DNA from: Paenibacillus sediminis
GTDB taxonomy: Bacteria; Bacillota; Bacilli; Paenibacillales; Paenibacillaceae
DNA length: 64,000 nucleotides
NCBI RefSeq assembly: GCF_017873765.1
Contig: NZ_JAGGKP010000006.1
Span: forward strand, 110,770-174,769
Reading direction: 5' to 3'
The notes beneath the pieces are model-generated. The model saw only the letters and a program-made list of their open reading frames with translations, ran no database searches and was not told the origin of the DNA. The position numbers and the translations under genes are program-made. Shown piece by piece: positions 24,708 to 34,127 of this stretch. Numbering within the stretch: position 1 is the stretch's first letter; every line of letters begins with the position of its first letter.

Positions 24708-25694
24708 CTAAAAAAGAATTTTATATATAATCCCTGCCAAAATCGCTGCAATTGGAATCGTAATGACCCAAGCAATGACGATACGTCCCGCTAGGGACCA
24801 TTTTACCGCAGAGAACCGTTTCGCAGATCCTACGCCTAAAATAGAAGACGTAATGACATGCGTTGTACTTACCGGCAAATGAGTCATCGTAGCTGTAAAG
24901 ATGATGGATGCAGAAGATAAATCCGCTGCAAAACCGTTAATAGGCTCAATTTTAAAAATTTTCGTGCCCATCGTTTTAATGATTTTCCAGCCGCCGATTG
25001 ATGTTCCGAGTGCCATTGCCGTAGCTGCAGCAATTTTAGCCCAAAGCGGAACTTCTAGATGATCTTGAACACCTGCACTAACAAGTGCAAAAGTGATGAT
25101 CCCCATCGCCTTTTGAGCGTCATTCGTACCGTGTGTGAAGGATTGCAACGCTGCCGTTATAATCTGCAAAAATCGAAAGCCTTTGTTCACCGTATGCGGA
25201 CTATGCTTGGCAAATATCCATTTTAAAATGGTCATAACCACATAACCAACAACAAACGCAAGCAGTGGAGAAATGACAAGCGCTTCAACAATGCTGCCAA
25301 AACCGCCCCAATTCAGTTGATCTGGCGCAGCGACAAATACGGCACCAGCCAGAGCCCCGATCAATGCATGCGAGGAAGAAGACGGAATACCGAACCACCA
25401 AGTGACAAGATTCCAAATAATCGCTGCAATTAACGTTGCAATGACAACTTCAATCCCGTTATCCAGCTTCAGCGGGTCTGCTACACTGCCCCCGATTTTC
25501 TTCGCAACACCCGTAAACAACATCGCTCCAACAAAGTTCATGACCGCTGCCAGCAAAATCGCTAATCTTGGAGGTAATGCTCTTGTTGATACCGATGTGG
25601 CAATCGCATTGGCTGTATCATGGAATCCATTAATAAAGTCAAACGCCAGAGCGAGAAAAACGACTATTCCAAGTACAAGTAATGATGTATCCAT
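24708..25694 (-). CDS. pit: Low-affinity inorganic phosphate transporter (Pit family)
   Basis: A 328-residue membrane protein with about ten hydrophobic segments. The two PiT signatures are present: FDFINGFHDTANAIATSVST near the N-terminus and SFTHGTNDAQKAMGI in the middle. The STTHVITSSILGVG block closes the family set. Pit proteins take up phosphate (as metal-phosphate) using the proton gradient. The upstream DUF47 gene encodes the usual PhoU-like partner, and a terminator follows. Confidence 0.95.
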   Translation of the reverse strand: MDTSLLVLGIVVFLALAFDFINGFHDTANAIATSVSTRALPPRLAILLAAVMNFVGAMLFTGVAKKIGGSVADPLKLDNGIEVVIATLIAAIIWNLVTWWFGIPSSSSHALIGALAGAVFVAAPDQLNWGGFGSIVEALVISPLLAFVVGYVVMTILKWIFAKHSPHTVNKGFRFLQIITAALQSFTHGTNDAQKAMGIITFALVSAGVQDHLEVPLWAKIAAATAMALGTSIGGWKIIKTMGTKIFKIEPINGFAADLSSASIIFTATMTHLPVSTTHVITSSILGVGSAKRFSAVKWSLAGRIVIAWVITIPIAAILAGIIYKILF

Positions 25695-25786
25695 ATTTAT
25701 TTTATTGCACAGTGTCGATAGAACCCAACATACCCGCGCAATCTAGACCTCCTTTTTGACACTCTCTTTGTCCATAGCGAAGCCGC

Positions 25787-26401
25787 TTAAGAATTGCGCA
25801 TGATGATGGATTCGAGCGTATTCGCTACATCTTCACAAGTATCCGTTGTTGTTTCAAGGCGCTCATAAATCTCTTTTCTCTTAATGAGCTCGATCGGATC
25901 TGTTACTTTTGCGAAAAGCTCTTTGACCGACATGCGAAGCAGTTCGTCCCCTTGGTTCTCGAGGTCATTCAGGCGAATCGTGTGCTCGCGAATGGCTAGG
26001 AGTTTTTTCTCAGTAAGCAAGTGAATCGCCTTTTGAATCTCATAGGCAGATTGACGCAAAATTTCTGCGAACTGCACGATGTATTCATCCGGATCACTTA
26101 AATGATACATGTCGAACCTCGAAGCACTTGCTTCAAGACCGTCTAATACATCATCAACTGTGGTTGCCAGTTCCATAATATCGTCACGTTCGATCGGCGT
26201 AATAAATGTTTTGTTGAGCTCGATAATGATGGTATGAGTAAACTCATCACATTTTGTCTCATATTCCTTCATCTGTTTGGCAAAAAGTGATACATCTTGT
26301 AATTTCGCAACATGTTCAGCAAAATAATCCGCTGCTTGTACGACCGTATCTGCCATATTCTCCAATTGTTCGAAGAATATATCTTTCTTCTTTATCCGCA
26401 T
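25787..26401 (-). CDS. DUF47 family (PhoU-like) Pit-associated protein
   Basis: A 204-residue helical, acidic protein with the DUF47 pattern: AADYFAEHV early, DDVLDGLEASASRF in the middle and ERLETTTDTCEDVANTLESI at the end. These proteins fold like PhoU and are encoded with Pit transporters, where they are thought to govern phosphate uptake. Only 92 bp separate it from pit, so both form one operon. Length is typical. Confidence 0.9.
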   Translation of the reverse strand: MRIKKKDIFFEQLENMADTVVQAADYFAEHVAKLQDVSLFAKQMKEYETKCDEFTHTIIIELNKTFITPIERDDIMELATTVDDVLDGLEASASRFDMYHLSDPDEYIVQFAEILRQSAYEIQKAIHLLTEKKLLAIREHTIRLNDLENQGDELLRMSVKELFAKVTDPIELIKRKEIYERLETTTDTCEDVANTLESIIMRNS

Positions 26402-26572
26402 ACAATAACCCCTTTTCTAAAAATTGCTGAAAAACCTCGAAATAAAGAAAAAGACAACCTTTGTTATCTTACCATAAATGGAGGTGGTTTTGTAAAGAAC
26501 CACATTTGCAAAATGCCGCCTCCCTAAAAGGATGGAAGCGCCATCCATAAAGGGAGTGTGCAATAGTCTTTT

Positions 26573-27661
26573 TTATTGATTTTTAATCGTTACATGACCT
26601 GCAAATGCAGGGCTACTCGGAACAATATTATAGTATGTTTGACCAGCATATAACGGTACCTCTTTACCGTCTTTAACAAATCGAATAATGTCACCGCTGC
26701 TTCGTACCCATTGTCCAGTTAACATTTTCCCCCGTTGCAGTAATATTGCTTCACCGCCGAGGTCTAGATCAATGCTTAATCTTCCCACCTTATCCAGCAC
26801 TTTAATGTCGGCACCCATAATAATGACGTTCGCTGCACTGAGCTGTTCATTGGTATTCAAATCGATATGCGGCTTCCCATTAATAGATCGTTTGTATACC
26901 TTAGCTTGTTCATCATAATCGTAGCCAACTACATAGTCACTAGCGATGAATTTCACTTGTACGGATTTTGCGCTCTCTCCAGAAGCTTCTTCCGTCTCAT
27001 CACGAAAAGTATATGCAGGAATACTCACTTGCTGTTCGTACCCATGCTTGTCAGCACCTTTTCGAAGCTTGTCTATGCTTGAATATAAATTATGGGGAGC
27101 CTTACGATCTTTCTCTCTCCAAAAGTATGCCCCCGCATTCGTAATTTCATCGAGGTGTTCTTTCTTTTGTTTTTGCAAAATCGCATACGCATCAGTACTG
27201 CCTCCAGCATGGACGAGCACTCCATGATAGCTTTCGCCGATCTCTATTAAATAAGGCCGAATACTGCGAATCGGTCCGATCTTGTTAATATCTTTATGAC
27301 TTTGGAAAATAGCTACAAACCGAGTAATCCCGCCTTCAGCCGGTACTTCGTACACGACATCTGCCTTACTTAATCCCGATTGCGGCCTAGCCGCAGGGGC
27401 ATTATTGATCATCACCGCAAGAGGTCTATCTTGCACTAGCTGCTCCATAGGCATACCTGTTAGCGGTGCCGTATACATTGGAGTGGTCGATGCTGCCTCC
27501 TCTGCAGGCGGGGTTTGCTGCTTCTGCTGCACTTCTGCCGGCCCTTCCGAAACCTCAGGTTTACCTGCACTTGAGCAGGACGATAACATTACGATAAGAG
27601 CAATTGCGATTACAATTTGAACATACAGTCTCTTTGAAAAATGTTTGGTCATATTTATCAT
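26573..27661 (-). CDS. yerB: DUF3048 lipoprotein (YerB-like)
   Basis: About 362 residues. The N-terminus has a hydrophobic signal ending in the lipobox LSSC (about residue 29), so the protein is anchored to the outer face of the membrane. A Pro/Glu/Thr linker follows, then the DUF3048 domain (PLTGMPMEQLVQDRPLAVMI, SGLSKADVVYEVPAEGGIT, GPIRSIRPY). YerB-type proteins are conserved in Bacillales but of unknown function. The start is ambiguous between ATG at 27,661 and 27,652; both lie downstream of GGGAGG. Confidence 0.85.
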   Translation of the reverse strand: MINMTKHFSKRLYVQIVIAIALIVMLSSCSSAGKPEVSEGPAEVQQKQQTPPAEEAASTTPMYTAPLTGMPMEQLVQDRPLAVMINNAPAARPQSGLSKADVVYEVPAEGGITRFVAIFQSHKDINKIGPIRSIRPYLIEIGESYHGVLVHAGGSTDAYAILQKQKKEHLDEITNAGAYFWREKDRKAPHNLYSSIDKLRKGADKHGYEQQVSIPAYTFRDETEEASGESAKSVQVKFIASDYVVGYDYDEQAKVYKRSINGKPHIDLNTNEQLSAANVIIMGADIKVLDKVGRLSIDLDLGGEAILLQRGKMLTGQWVRSSGDIIRFVKDGKEVPLYAGQTYYNIVPSSPAFAGHVTIKNQ

Positions 27662-27742
27662 TTCCCTCCCGAAGCATAAGGCATCATCTTCCTTAAATTC
27701 CATCTTACTTCATTTAAGCACAACATCACTCCAAATTGAACA

Positions 27743-27780
27743 CAAAAAAGGCTACCCTTTAAAATCTCATAAGGTAGCCC
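27743..27780 (-). terminator. Terminator after the DODA-type dioxygenase gene
   Basis: GGCTACC (27,750-27,756) pairs with GGTAGCC (27,773-27,779), with CTTT/AAAG pairs inside, and the minus strand continues TTTTTTG. Confidence 0.85.
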
Positions 27781-27794
27781 TTTATATATCGAAT

Positions 27795-28595
27795 TTATAA
27801 GACGATTAATTCTTCGCTGTTTCCAAAGCTCCAAACATTTAAACTGATTGAACCCATTTGATACATCTGGAACAATTTCTTCGCCTTGCGCCCGTTATCG
27901 GCTGCGCCCATTGCATAGAAGAAAGGCGCAATATGTTCAGTTCCGTACGCAGGAACGGCCAGGCGCGCATTAGGCGCTTTTTTCTCGTAACCAAATAAAT
28001 GATTCGTGTTCCACTCAGCTAACTGCTCACCAATCCAGTCGTCAAACTGAGCTGCAAAGTCTTGTGGTCCCTCCATATGGCGAACCATCCGTAAATTGTG
28101 CACCAATCCTCCGCTCCCAATGATGAGCACATCCTGCTCTCTTAGACTCGACAGCATTGCACCAATATCGTACTGCTCCTTTGGTGATCTTCTAGAGTCA
28201 ATGGACAGCTCCACAACAGGAATATTCGCATCTGGATACATTGTTCGAAGTATCACCCAAGCGCCATGATCAAGGCCTCGTCCTTGCACCTTCTGATATG
28301 GCAGATTGCTCTTCTTGAACAACTGCTCCACCTGCGTCACAACCTCTGAATCCCCGCGCACCGGGTATTCAATGTTGTAGAGCGGTTCAGGGAACCCGTA
28401 GAAATCATGGAGCGTCTCATGCAGCTTGTCATCCGTAATATGTTGGACAGGCTGGTCCCAGTGGGCAGAGAATATAACGATCGCACGCGGCGTCTTTATT
28501 TTCCGGCCCAAATGTGTGAGAAATTGCGTATAATCGTTGTCCTCTAAAGCTAGAGCAGGCGAGCCATGCGCAATAAATAATGCAGGTAATGTCAT
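27795..28595 (-). CDS. DODA-type extradiol ring-cleaving dioxygenase
   Basis: A 266-residue class III extradiol dioxygenase (LigB/YgiD type). LFIAHGSPALALEDN near the start and FSAHWDQPVQHIT hold the metal-binding His residues; YPVRGD and GLDHGAWVILRTMYPDANIP follow as in DODA proteins. Members use a metal ion and oxygen to open catechol-type rings. The ATG at 28,595 is preferred because GGAGG lies just upstream; the longer frame runs through that site. The physiological substrate is unknown. Confidence 0.85.
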   Translation of the reverse strand: MTLPALFIAHGSPALALEDNDYTQFLTHLGRKIKTPRAIVIFSAHWDQPVQHITDDKLHETLHDFYGFPEPLYNIEYPVRGDSEVVTQVEQLFKKSNLPYQKVQGRGLDHGAWVILRTMYPDANIPVVELSIDSRRSPKEQYDIGAMLSSLREQDVLIIGSGGLVHNLRMVRHMEGPQDFAAQFDDWIGEQLAEWNTNHLFGYEKKAPNARLAVPAYGTEHIAPFFYAMGAADNGRKAKKLFQMYQMGSISLNVWSFGNSEELIVL

Positions 28596-28674
28596 CGGTG
28601 CCAACCTCCACACTCCAGTATAAGGTTACACCTTTTATTTTACCTTTTATTCGTGACAAATACTAGGCAGAAAG

Positions 28675-29505
28675 CTAAATCATCCAGTGTTGCCAATCCG
28701 TCTGTATAGCTTCCTTGTCGCTGAGCCAATTTTGCGTCTTCTGAAGCAGCTCTGCTCGGTGCGGACCAGATGAATACGTATGATTCGCTTGGAAGATGAT
28801 TTCCTTGTCGCAGCAGCCTTCTGGACGCATCCAGAACAATTTCTGATACAGAAATGCATAGTCCACAGGAATGACTTCGTCCGAGGTTCCATGAATGACG
28901 AGAACATCGCCGCTAAATTTGAGCGCTTCTTGGAATGGCTGGAACGCCGCAAGCGACTCAAAGTAATTCGGTGTAAAGCTGTATCCTAGATAGTCTGCCG
29001 CACCTTCTTTTACAGCACGATCGTATGTGTCCCGTCCCGTAATTTTCACAATATCATTAAATGGATAGCCCACCGCCGACCACAGAACAAGATTCTTCAC
29101 CCGGCGATCTCGAACCGCTGTATGCAGCGCGACCGCTCCGCCAAGACTGTGACCAATCAGCGTAACACGAGTCAGATCAACATCGCAGCAGCTTGTCGCG
29201 TAATCAAGCACGGTCCTTGTCTGGTTAATCATCGATTCCATTCCTTCTTTGCCGTATGCGCCTGTGCTCTCACCGCAGCCTGCATAATCGAATCGCACTA
29301 CAAGATAACCCTTTGAAGACAGCTCCCGCGCAGTTTCAACGAACAGACGATCTACCCCAATTCGGTTGCCCACAAAACCGTGGCAAATCACGATAAGGGG
29401 GACACGATCTTTACTTCGTCCATCTTGCTTGACGTTATTCTCTGGATAATGAATCGTTGCTGTCAGGTCTTTCTTCTCATGCCGGATGACGATGTGGCGT
29501 TCCAT
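28675..29505 (-). CDS. Alpha/beta hydrolase
   Basis: A 276-residue cytoplasmic hydrolase. LIVICHGFVGNRIGVD supplies the oxyanion loop, VTLIGHSLGGAVALHTA the Ser nucleophile elbow, VIHGTSDEVIPV the Asp region and NHTYSS the His. This is the complete esterase/acylhydrolase triad. The start at 29,505 follows GGGAGG; a longer frame adds eleven codons without a better site. The substrate cannot be told. The gene stands alone on the minus strand, downstream of a short uncharacterised gene. Confidence 0.85.
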   Translation of the reverse strand: MERHIVIRHEKKDLTATIHYPENNVKQDGRSKDRVPLIVICHGFVGNRIGVDRLFVETARELSSKGYLVVRFDYAGCGESTGAYGKEGMESMINQTRTVLDYATSCCDVDLTRVTLIGHSLGGAVALHTAVRDRRVKNLVLWSAVGYPFNDIVKITGRDTYDRAVKEGAADYLGYSFTPNYFESLAAFQPFQEALKFSGDVLVIHGTSDEVIPVDYAFLYQKLFWMRPEGCCDKEIIFQANHTYSSGPHRAELLQKTQNWLSDKEAIQTDWQHWMI

Positions 29506-29625
29506 TCGAATTCCTCCCTTAGTTATGCAATGTATCAATATCGTTCAAATATATTTATAATTCCGATAAGTTTAATGTGATTTATTTGAACTCATCTTAT
29601 CATCGCGGCGGGAGTGATGTCAATG

Positions 29626-29850
29626 TTATTCATAATACAACTTCATGTAATGATTCGTTTCTTTCTTGCCTTTCCACTGATTTGCATCAGCATTTTCGCC
29701 ATATGGAGCATCATTGATTGAAACGTCTAACCATTCTGCAGACAATATTTCTGCTTCTGGCAGCATTTCATCTGCTGATCCTCTGGAATGACTGTGAAGT
29801 AAATAGTAACGTGTCAAATCTTGCTCCATATATTCCATACTCATCCCCAT
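29626..29850 (-). CDS. Small hypothetical protein
   Basis: A 74-residue acidic protein with Met- and Glu-rich start and an end rich in Lys and Tyr (NQWKGKKETNHYMKLYYE). No membrane segment and no family recognised. An AAAGGATGGGG stretch precedes the start. It is divergent from the strong promoter at 29,905. Confidence 0.45.
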   Translation of the reverse strand: MGMSMEYMEQDLTRYYLLHSHSRGSADEMLPEAEILSAEWLDVSINDAPYGENADANQWKGKKETNHYMKLYYE

Positions 29851-29904
29851 CCTTTCTGTTAAATGATTGCCCTTATTTTCAGATGAACATAGAACATTTT
29901 ATAC

Positions 29905-29933
29905 TTGACACATACGACTATTTTTTATATATT
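29905..29933 (+). promoter_or_regulatory. Near-consensus sigma-A promoter
   Basis: TTGACA (29,905-29,910) is followed 17 bp later by TATATT (29,928-29,933). The start of transcription is expected near 29,940. It reads into the structured leader and the gene at 30,059. Confidence 0.8.
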
Positions 29934-29939
29934 TTACAA

Positions 29940-30017
29940 AAATAAACAGTTCGGCACACTTACGAGAAGCACCCGTAAGGTAAGGCTCATCAGGCCTTTC
30001 CTGCGGGTGTTTTTTTT
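29940..30017 (+). ncRNA. Attenuator-like leader or small RNA
   Basis: The transcript has a long terminator stem: CACCCG with CGGGTG outside, AGG with CCT next, and AAGGC with GCCTT inside a TCATCAG loop, ending in eight Ts at 30,010-30,017. An earlier hairpin, CTTACG (29,959-29,964) with CGTAAG (29,974-29,979), uses bases of the terminator's left arm, so the two cannot form together. The next gene starts only 42 bp after the T-run with no room for another promoter. This suggests regulated read-through, or a free-standing RNA of about 78 nt. Confidence 0.55.
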
Positions 30018-30058
30018 GGTGACGTGTGCGAGCATAGTTAAATCTGGGGAGGTTCTGA

Positions 30059-30898
30059 ATGAAACGAATGAACTTGTATGCAAAAATAGCCACAAAAATA
30101 GTGTTAGCACTTTTAGTCGTTCTGCTTACCCTTCATCATCCTGCATCTGTAAAAGCAGCTTCCATGGAGTTATCTCCTGCGCAGAAATCTAACTTAGACA
30201 AAACAACAGCTTCCACCGATAGAGCACTTGCAGGTAAAATCAACGCACTGTACAGTACTTTCCTGACCTTGCAGGTGCAGGATCAAAAGATCGACCAGAA
30301 CATTAGTACACTCCACTATAGTAATGAGGAAGCGCTAGCGATCCTCCGCAAACAAATCAAACTAATTGATGCGGAGAAGCTAAGTAAGCTTGATAATGCT
30401 CTCAAGCAAACTAAGGAACGCTATAAGCCGCTGTTCGATCTGTACAGTACGCTAAACAAGCAAATTGCAGCCGCCAGAAAGCTGAAAAACAAAGAGCTCA
30501 GCAGCGCGCTTCGTTCCCAGGCAGATACTGTGAAGATTGCTGTGCAGCTGGCACGAGAAGACATTCAGGCTAAAGAACATGCGCTCGCTGCCGCAAAAGA
30601 TGAAGCGGGCAAAAAGATAAAGAAAATTCGCAATATCTTGTCAGAGATTGATCCTCTTATAATGAAAATCAAGGCAGAGCGAAGCACTGCGACTATTCTC
30701 AAGAGGAACGTAAGCCCAATGTGGAAGACGCTTACTCAATCGATTAAAGACAACGATGCGAAAAGGACAGAAAGTTCTCTAACCAACATAAATTCCTTAC
30801 TTCGTCAAATTTCCGAGCAGAAGCAGAAAATGATGAATCTGGAGGGGAAAATCAGCGGTATTATTCAGAGTGCGAGAGCTCAAATGCCTATAAGTTGA
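30059..30898 (+). CDS. Secreted coiled-coil protein
   Basis: A 279-residue protein with a clear signal peptide (MKRMNLYAKIATKIVLALLV, cleavage likely after VKA at about residue 32). The mature part is almost wholly alpha-helical and charged, with heptad-like Leu/Ile spacing. No family recognised. GGGGAGG precedes the ATG. It lies behind the attenuator-like leader, and its neighbour (31,039) is a separate membrane gene. An envelope-associated role is inferred from the signal peptide only. Confidence 0.7.
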   Translation: MKRMNLYAKIATKIVLALLVVLLTLHHPASVKAASMELSPAQKSNLDKTTASTDRALAGKINALYSTFLTLQVQDQKIDQNISTLHYSNEEALAILRKQIKLIDAEKLSKLDNALKQTKERYKPLFDLYSTLNKQIAAARKLKNKELSSALRSQADTVKIAVQLAREDIQAKEHALAAAKDEAGKKIKKIRNILSEIDPLIMKIKAERSTATILKRNVSPMWKTLTQSIKDNDAKRTESSLTNINSLLRQISEQKQKMMNLEGKISGIIQSARAQMPIS

Positions 30899-31038
30899 TA
30901 AGTTAGAAAACTTCACATGTCATAGTAATGATAACCCAGGGAGATACTAAATCATGGTTTTCTTGTACATATCATAGGACTGCAATATACTGTAGTAAAT
31001 ATTAGAAAACGGCTTCCTGAGGGGGAATCATATTAGAC

Positions 31039-31704
31039 ATGAATGATTTGCGTAGAACGTTTGAAGAGAACAATGAGAAAAAGAAGCAAATGAACAGTGA
31101 AAATGCAAAGATATATTCTCAAATGGTGGAATATATACGCAGCAATGCTTCTGATGAGGTCGAAGGCGAGAAGCATATTTCAAAAATTGCAGACCGAATC
31201 ATTGAGGCCGAGGAGAGCGGACATAGCGCTGCTGAATTATTCGGCGACGATCCGCAAAAATATTGCCAAGAGCTCATTAACGACGATTTCCCTAAACGTA
31301 CATCTTCGGAAAAAATAAAGTTCTATATCATGATACCGTGGGTCGCACTAACCTGGGTGTTCTTACTACTGGCTCTCACTAGTTTTTTGAGCGATTGGAC
31401 GGGCGGTCCTTCTGACATCAAAAACATCAGCCTCGCAACGCTCATTATAATCGGCCTTGGCTCTATTTTACTTGTTGAATCGTTATTACGTTTTCTAGAT
31501 AAGCTAGGTGATGGCAAAGTAAGCGTAAAAGGATTTAACGCGAAAACGATCGGTATTTATTTAGTTATCGTTGTTGTTATATTGTACGTCGGCTTTTACC
31601 TACGCACGGTGTTGCCGGTGTTTACATTAACCCCTTTGACCAGCTTAATTCTGTTCATTATCGGAGTTCTCGGACAGAAGTTCATTTTTTTACGAAAAAA
31701 ATAA
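31039..31704 (+). CDS. DUF1129 family membrane protein
   Basis: A 221-residue protein. The charged N-terminal half has DRIIEAEESGHSAAELFGDD then PQKYCQELI, the DUF1129 signature. Four hydrophobic segments follow from about residue 97. Members are conserved in Firmicutes with unknown function. The GAGGGGG before the ATG is unusually far (13 nt). A bidirectional terminator follows. Confidence 0.75.
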   Translation: MNDLRRTFEENNEKKKQMNSENAKIYSQMVEYIRSNASDEVEGEKHISKIADRIIEAEESGHSAAELFGDDPQKYCQELINDDFPKRTSSEKIKFYIMIPWVALTWVFLLLALTSFLSDWTGGPSDIKNISLATLIIIGLGSILLVESLLRFLDKLGDGKVSVKGFNAKTIGIYLVIVVVILYVGFYLRTVLPVFTLTPLTSLILFIIGVLGQKFIFLRKK

Positions 31705-31717
31705 GTGTTTAATAAAG

Positions 31718-31762
31718 AAGGCGGCCTCACTTAACTTAACCGTTAAGGAGGACGCCTTTTTT
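31718..31762. terminator. Bidirectional terminator between convergent genes
   Basis: AAGGCG (31,718-31,723) pairs with CGCCTT (31,753-31,758), with CTTAAC/GTTAAG inside. T-runs follow on the plus strand and precede on the minus strand. Confidence 0.8.
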
Positions 31763-31772
31763 ATGACTGCTT

Positions 31773-32489
31773 TTATTGATCGATAACAACGGACCCGGAC
31801 TCGGCATCCCATTTCACATTAGCGTCAAGCGCTTCACTAATAAAGCGTACTGGCACCATTGTACTTCCGTTCTCAACCGTTGCAGGAACATCAAGATTTA
31901 CAGCTTTACCATTCACATATGCAACCTTTTGATCAAGTACAATCGTAACGATCGTCACATTTTGAACAACAGTTACTGAACGTTTCTTCGCATTGTAGGT
32001 TACTTTAGCTTTAAGCTGCTCAGAGATAATACGGAATGGAACTAATGTGCTTCCATCTTTAACGATCGGAGCAGTTGTTGACTGTACCTCGCTGCCATTG
32101 ATCACAATTTTAACCCCATGTCCTTTACGGCCAGGTTTTCCGTAAGTGCTAGTCGTAACCGTTACATCTGGTTGTCCATAAGTACTAATTGTTACGGTTA
32201 CACGCCCTTGTTCTTTTTTAGGTTTTTCTTGTTTGCCATAAGTACTGGAAGTTACCGATTCACGGTCCTCGTCACGTTTCTCTTTCTTCTCTTGCTTCTC
32301 TCTCTTCTCTTGCTCCTTGCGATCTTTCTTGTCTTCTCTCTTGTCAGACTGATCTGACCAATTGGAATGTTCATCGTGCTGTCTAAAGTTGCGGTCATTG
32401 CCTCCATGATTTCCATGAGCTGATACTGCACCTGCTGTCAAGCTGCCCACTAACATAAACGTTAATAACATCATTCCTAATTTGCGCAC
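31773..32489 (-). CDS. Secreted stalk-domain (copper amine oxidase N-like) protein
   Basis: A 238-residue protein with a signal peptide (MRKLGMMLLTFMLVGSLTAG, cleavage near AHG). A highly charged Lys/Glu/Asp tract follows (about residues 40-75). Three repeats of the form (S/T)STYG(K/Q) lie at about 80-125. The end has two stalk-domain (PF07833-type) halves: KDGSTLVPFRIISEQLKAKV and ENGSTMVPVRFISEALDANV. This domain is common on Paenibacillus cell surfaces. The role is likely structural; the repeats are of unknown meaning. Confidence 0.85.
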   Translation of the reverse strand: MRKLGMMLLTFMLVGSLTAGAVSAHGNHGGNDRNFRQHDEHSNWSDQSDKREDKKDRKEQEKREKQEKKEKRDEDRESVTSSTYGKQEKPKKEQGRVTVTISTYGQPDVTVTTSTYGKPGRKGHGVKIVINGSEVQSTTAPIVKDGSTLVPFRIISEQLKAKVTYNAKKRSVTVVQNVTIVTIVLDQKVAYVNGKAVNLDVPATVENGSTMVPVRFISEALDANVKWDAESGSVVIDQ

Positions 32490-32589
32490 GTTAACGCCTC
32501 CTCAAATGTATTTTCTATATTGTTATCTTCGGAAGATATTGTCGTATTATGAAGAGGATGAAGGACAATAGGTACAGTTCCCACAGCAA

Positions 32590-32640
32590 AAAGGTCCGAA
32601 AGAACTAGCCAGAAACTCGGCTAGCCTCTACGGACCTATC
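32590..32640 (-). terminator. Terminator of ilvA
   Basis: AGGTCCG pairs with CGGACCT, and an inner CTAGCC/GGCTAG stem is stacked within. The minus strand ends in TTTTTG. Confidence 0.8.
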
Positions 32641-32683
32641 ATGATTATAGAAGGACATTTAATGCTATAGTCGCACTTCTTCG

Positions 32684-33946
32684 TTATATCAACATATTAA
32701 ATAAGTTCAGATCGCGATTCACTTCAGTGAACTGGATGCCTTTACTCTTCAATCGCTCGACAAGCGGCTCGTAATCTTCTTTATAGGTAAGCTCAATACC
32801 TACGAGTGCCGGACCGTTGTCTTTGTTATTCTTCTTCGTATATTCGAACCGGGTAATATCATCGTTAGGACCAAGTACTTCAGCTACAAACTCACGAAGA
32901 GCGCCTGCCCGCTGCGGAAAGTTAATAACAAAATAGTGCTTCAATCCTTCGTAAATCAATGAACGCTCCTGAATCTCCTGCATTCGGTCGATATCGTTAT
33001 TACCGCCGCTAATGACGCACACTACATTTTTGCCGCGAATATGTTCACGATACAAATCAAGTGCAGCTACTGTAAGAGAACCTGCAGGTTCTACGACAAT
33101 TGCATTTTCATTATACAACTCCAGAATGGTCGTACATGCTTTGCCTTCTGGAACTTTCACGATATCATGCAGTACTGTCGAGCAGATTTGATAAGTAAGC
33201 TGTCCAACCCGCTTCACAGCAGCCCCGTCGATAAATTTATCGATCTCCTGCAGCGTTACTACTTCTTGCCGAGCAAGCGCCTCAGTCATGGAAGCCGCAC
33301 CTGTCGGTTCAACGCCGATCACCTTTGTGGATGGGCTAACGGTCTTCACGTATGTGCCGACACCTGCTGCAAGTCCGCCTCCGCCGATCGTTACAAAAAC
33401 AAAATCTGCAGGCACATCTAGACTTTCCATCACTTCCATGCCGATCGTACCATTACCCGCAATAATCTTCGCATCATCAAATGGATGAATGAACGTCATG
33501 CCATATTGCTGGCAAGCTTTCATCGCTTCCTCATACGCATCATCATATGTATCGCCAGTTAGAATAACTTCCACGTGCGAACCGCCAAACCGCTTCACCT
33601 GTTTCACCTTTTGGTTAGGTGTAGTGCTTGGCATATAAATTTTGCCTTGAATCCCAAGCGCATTACAAGAGAACGCCACGCCTTGAGCATGGTTACCCGC
33701 ACTTGCACAGACAATCCCCTTGTCCAATTCCTCCTGTGATAGACTTCGTATCATATTGTAAGCCCCGCGAATTTTGAAAGAACGTACGACCTGCAAATCC
33801 TCACGCTTCAAATATACGTTGCAATCATACTTTGCCGAAAGTGTAGCATCAAGTTGCAGCGGGGTTCGTACAATCACTTCACGAAGCACATGATGCGCAC
33901 GAACAATATCGGCCATCCCAACAGTTGGGGTATCAGCTGTATCCAT
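32684..33946 (-). CDS. ilvA: Threonine ammonia-lyase (threonine deaminase)
   Basis: A 420-residue PLP enzyme that converts threonine to 2-oxobutanoate, the first step toward isoleucine. VVRSFKIRGAYNM holds the PLP-binding Lys; ASAGNHAQGVAFSC, TIGGGGLAAGVG and VISGGNN are the family blocks. The last 80 residues (FPQRAGALREFVAEVLGPND) form a single ACT-like regulatory domain, as in the Bacillus form. The start follows GGAGAAC. The upstream 160 bp carry no secure leader element. Confidence 0.95.
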   Translation of the reverse strand: MDTADTPTVGMADIVRAHHVLREVIVRTPLQLDATLSAKYDCNVYLKREDLQVVRSFKIRGAYNMIRSLSQEELDKGIVCASAGNHAQGVAFSCNALGIQGKIYMPSTTPNQKVKQVKRFGGSHVEVILTGDTYDDAYEEAMKACQQYGMTFIHPFDDAKIIAGNGTIGMEVMESLDVPADFVFVTIGGGGLAAGVGTYVKTVSPSTKVIGVEPTGAASMTEALARQEVVTLQEIDKFIDGAAVKRVGQLTYQICSTVLHDIVKVPEGKACTTILELYNENAIVVEPAGSLTVAALDLYREHIRGKNVVCVISGGNNDIDRMQEIQERSLIYEGLKHYFVINFPQRAGALREFVAEVLGPNDDITRFEYTKKNNKDNGPALVGIELTYKEDYEPLVERLKSKGIQFTEVNRDLNLFNMLI

Positions 33947-34127
33947 TTCAGTTCTCCTCGCTTTACTCTATTTACGTCTATCACTGCATCATCCAATTTT
34001 CCGAAAATCTCCATCCCTACCGTACCACCATAAGGAGATATTTTTCAAGAGGGGAAGAGTGTTGATATGATCAACAAGGCTTGGACCGATCTAGATTGGC
34101 GCAGCGAAGTTCATGTTCATGGTTAAT

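Noticed and set aside
26520..26570. GGATGG/CCATCC hairpin between yerB and the DUF47 gene as a riboswitch
   Set aside because: A simple two-helix stem with no conserved core; at most a weak terminator.
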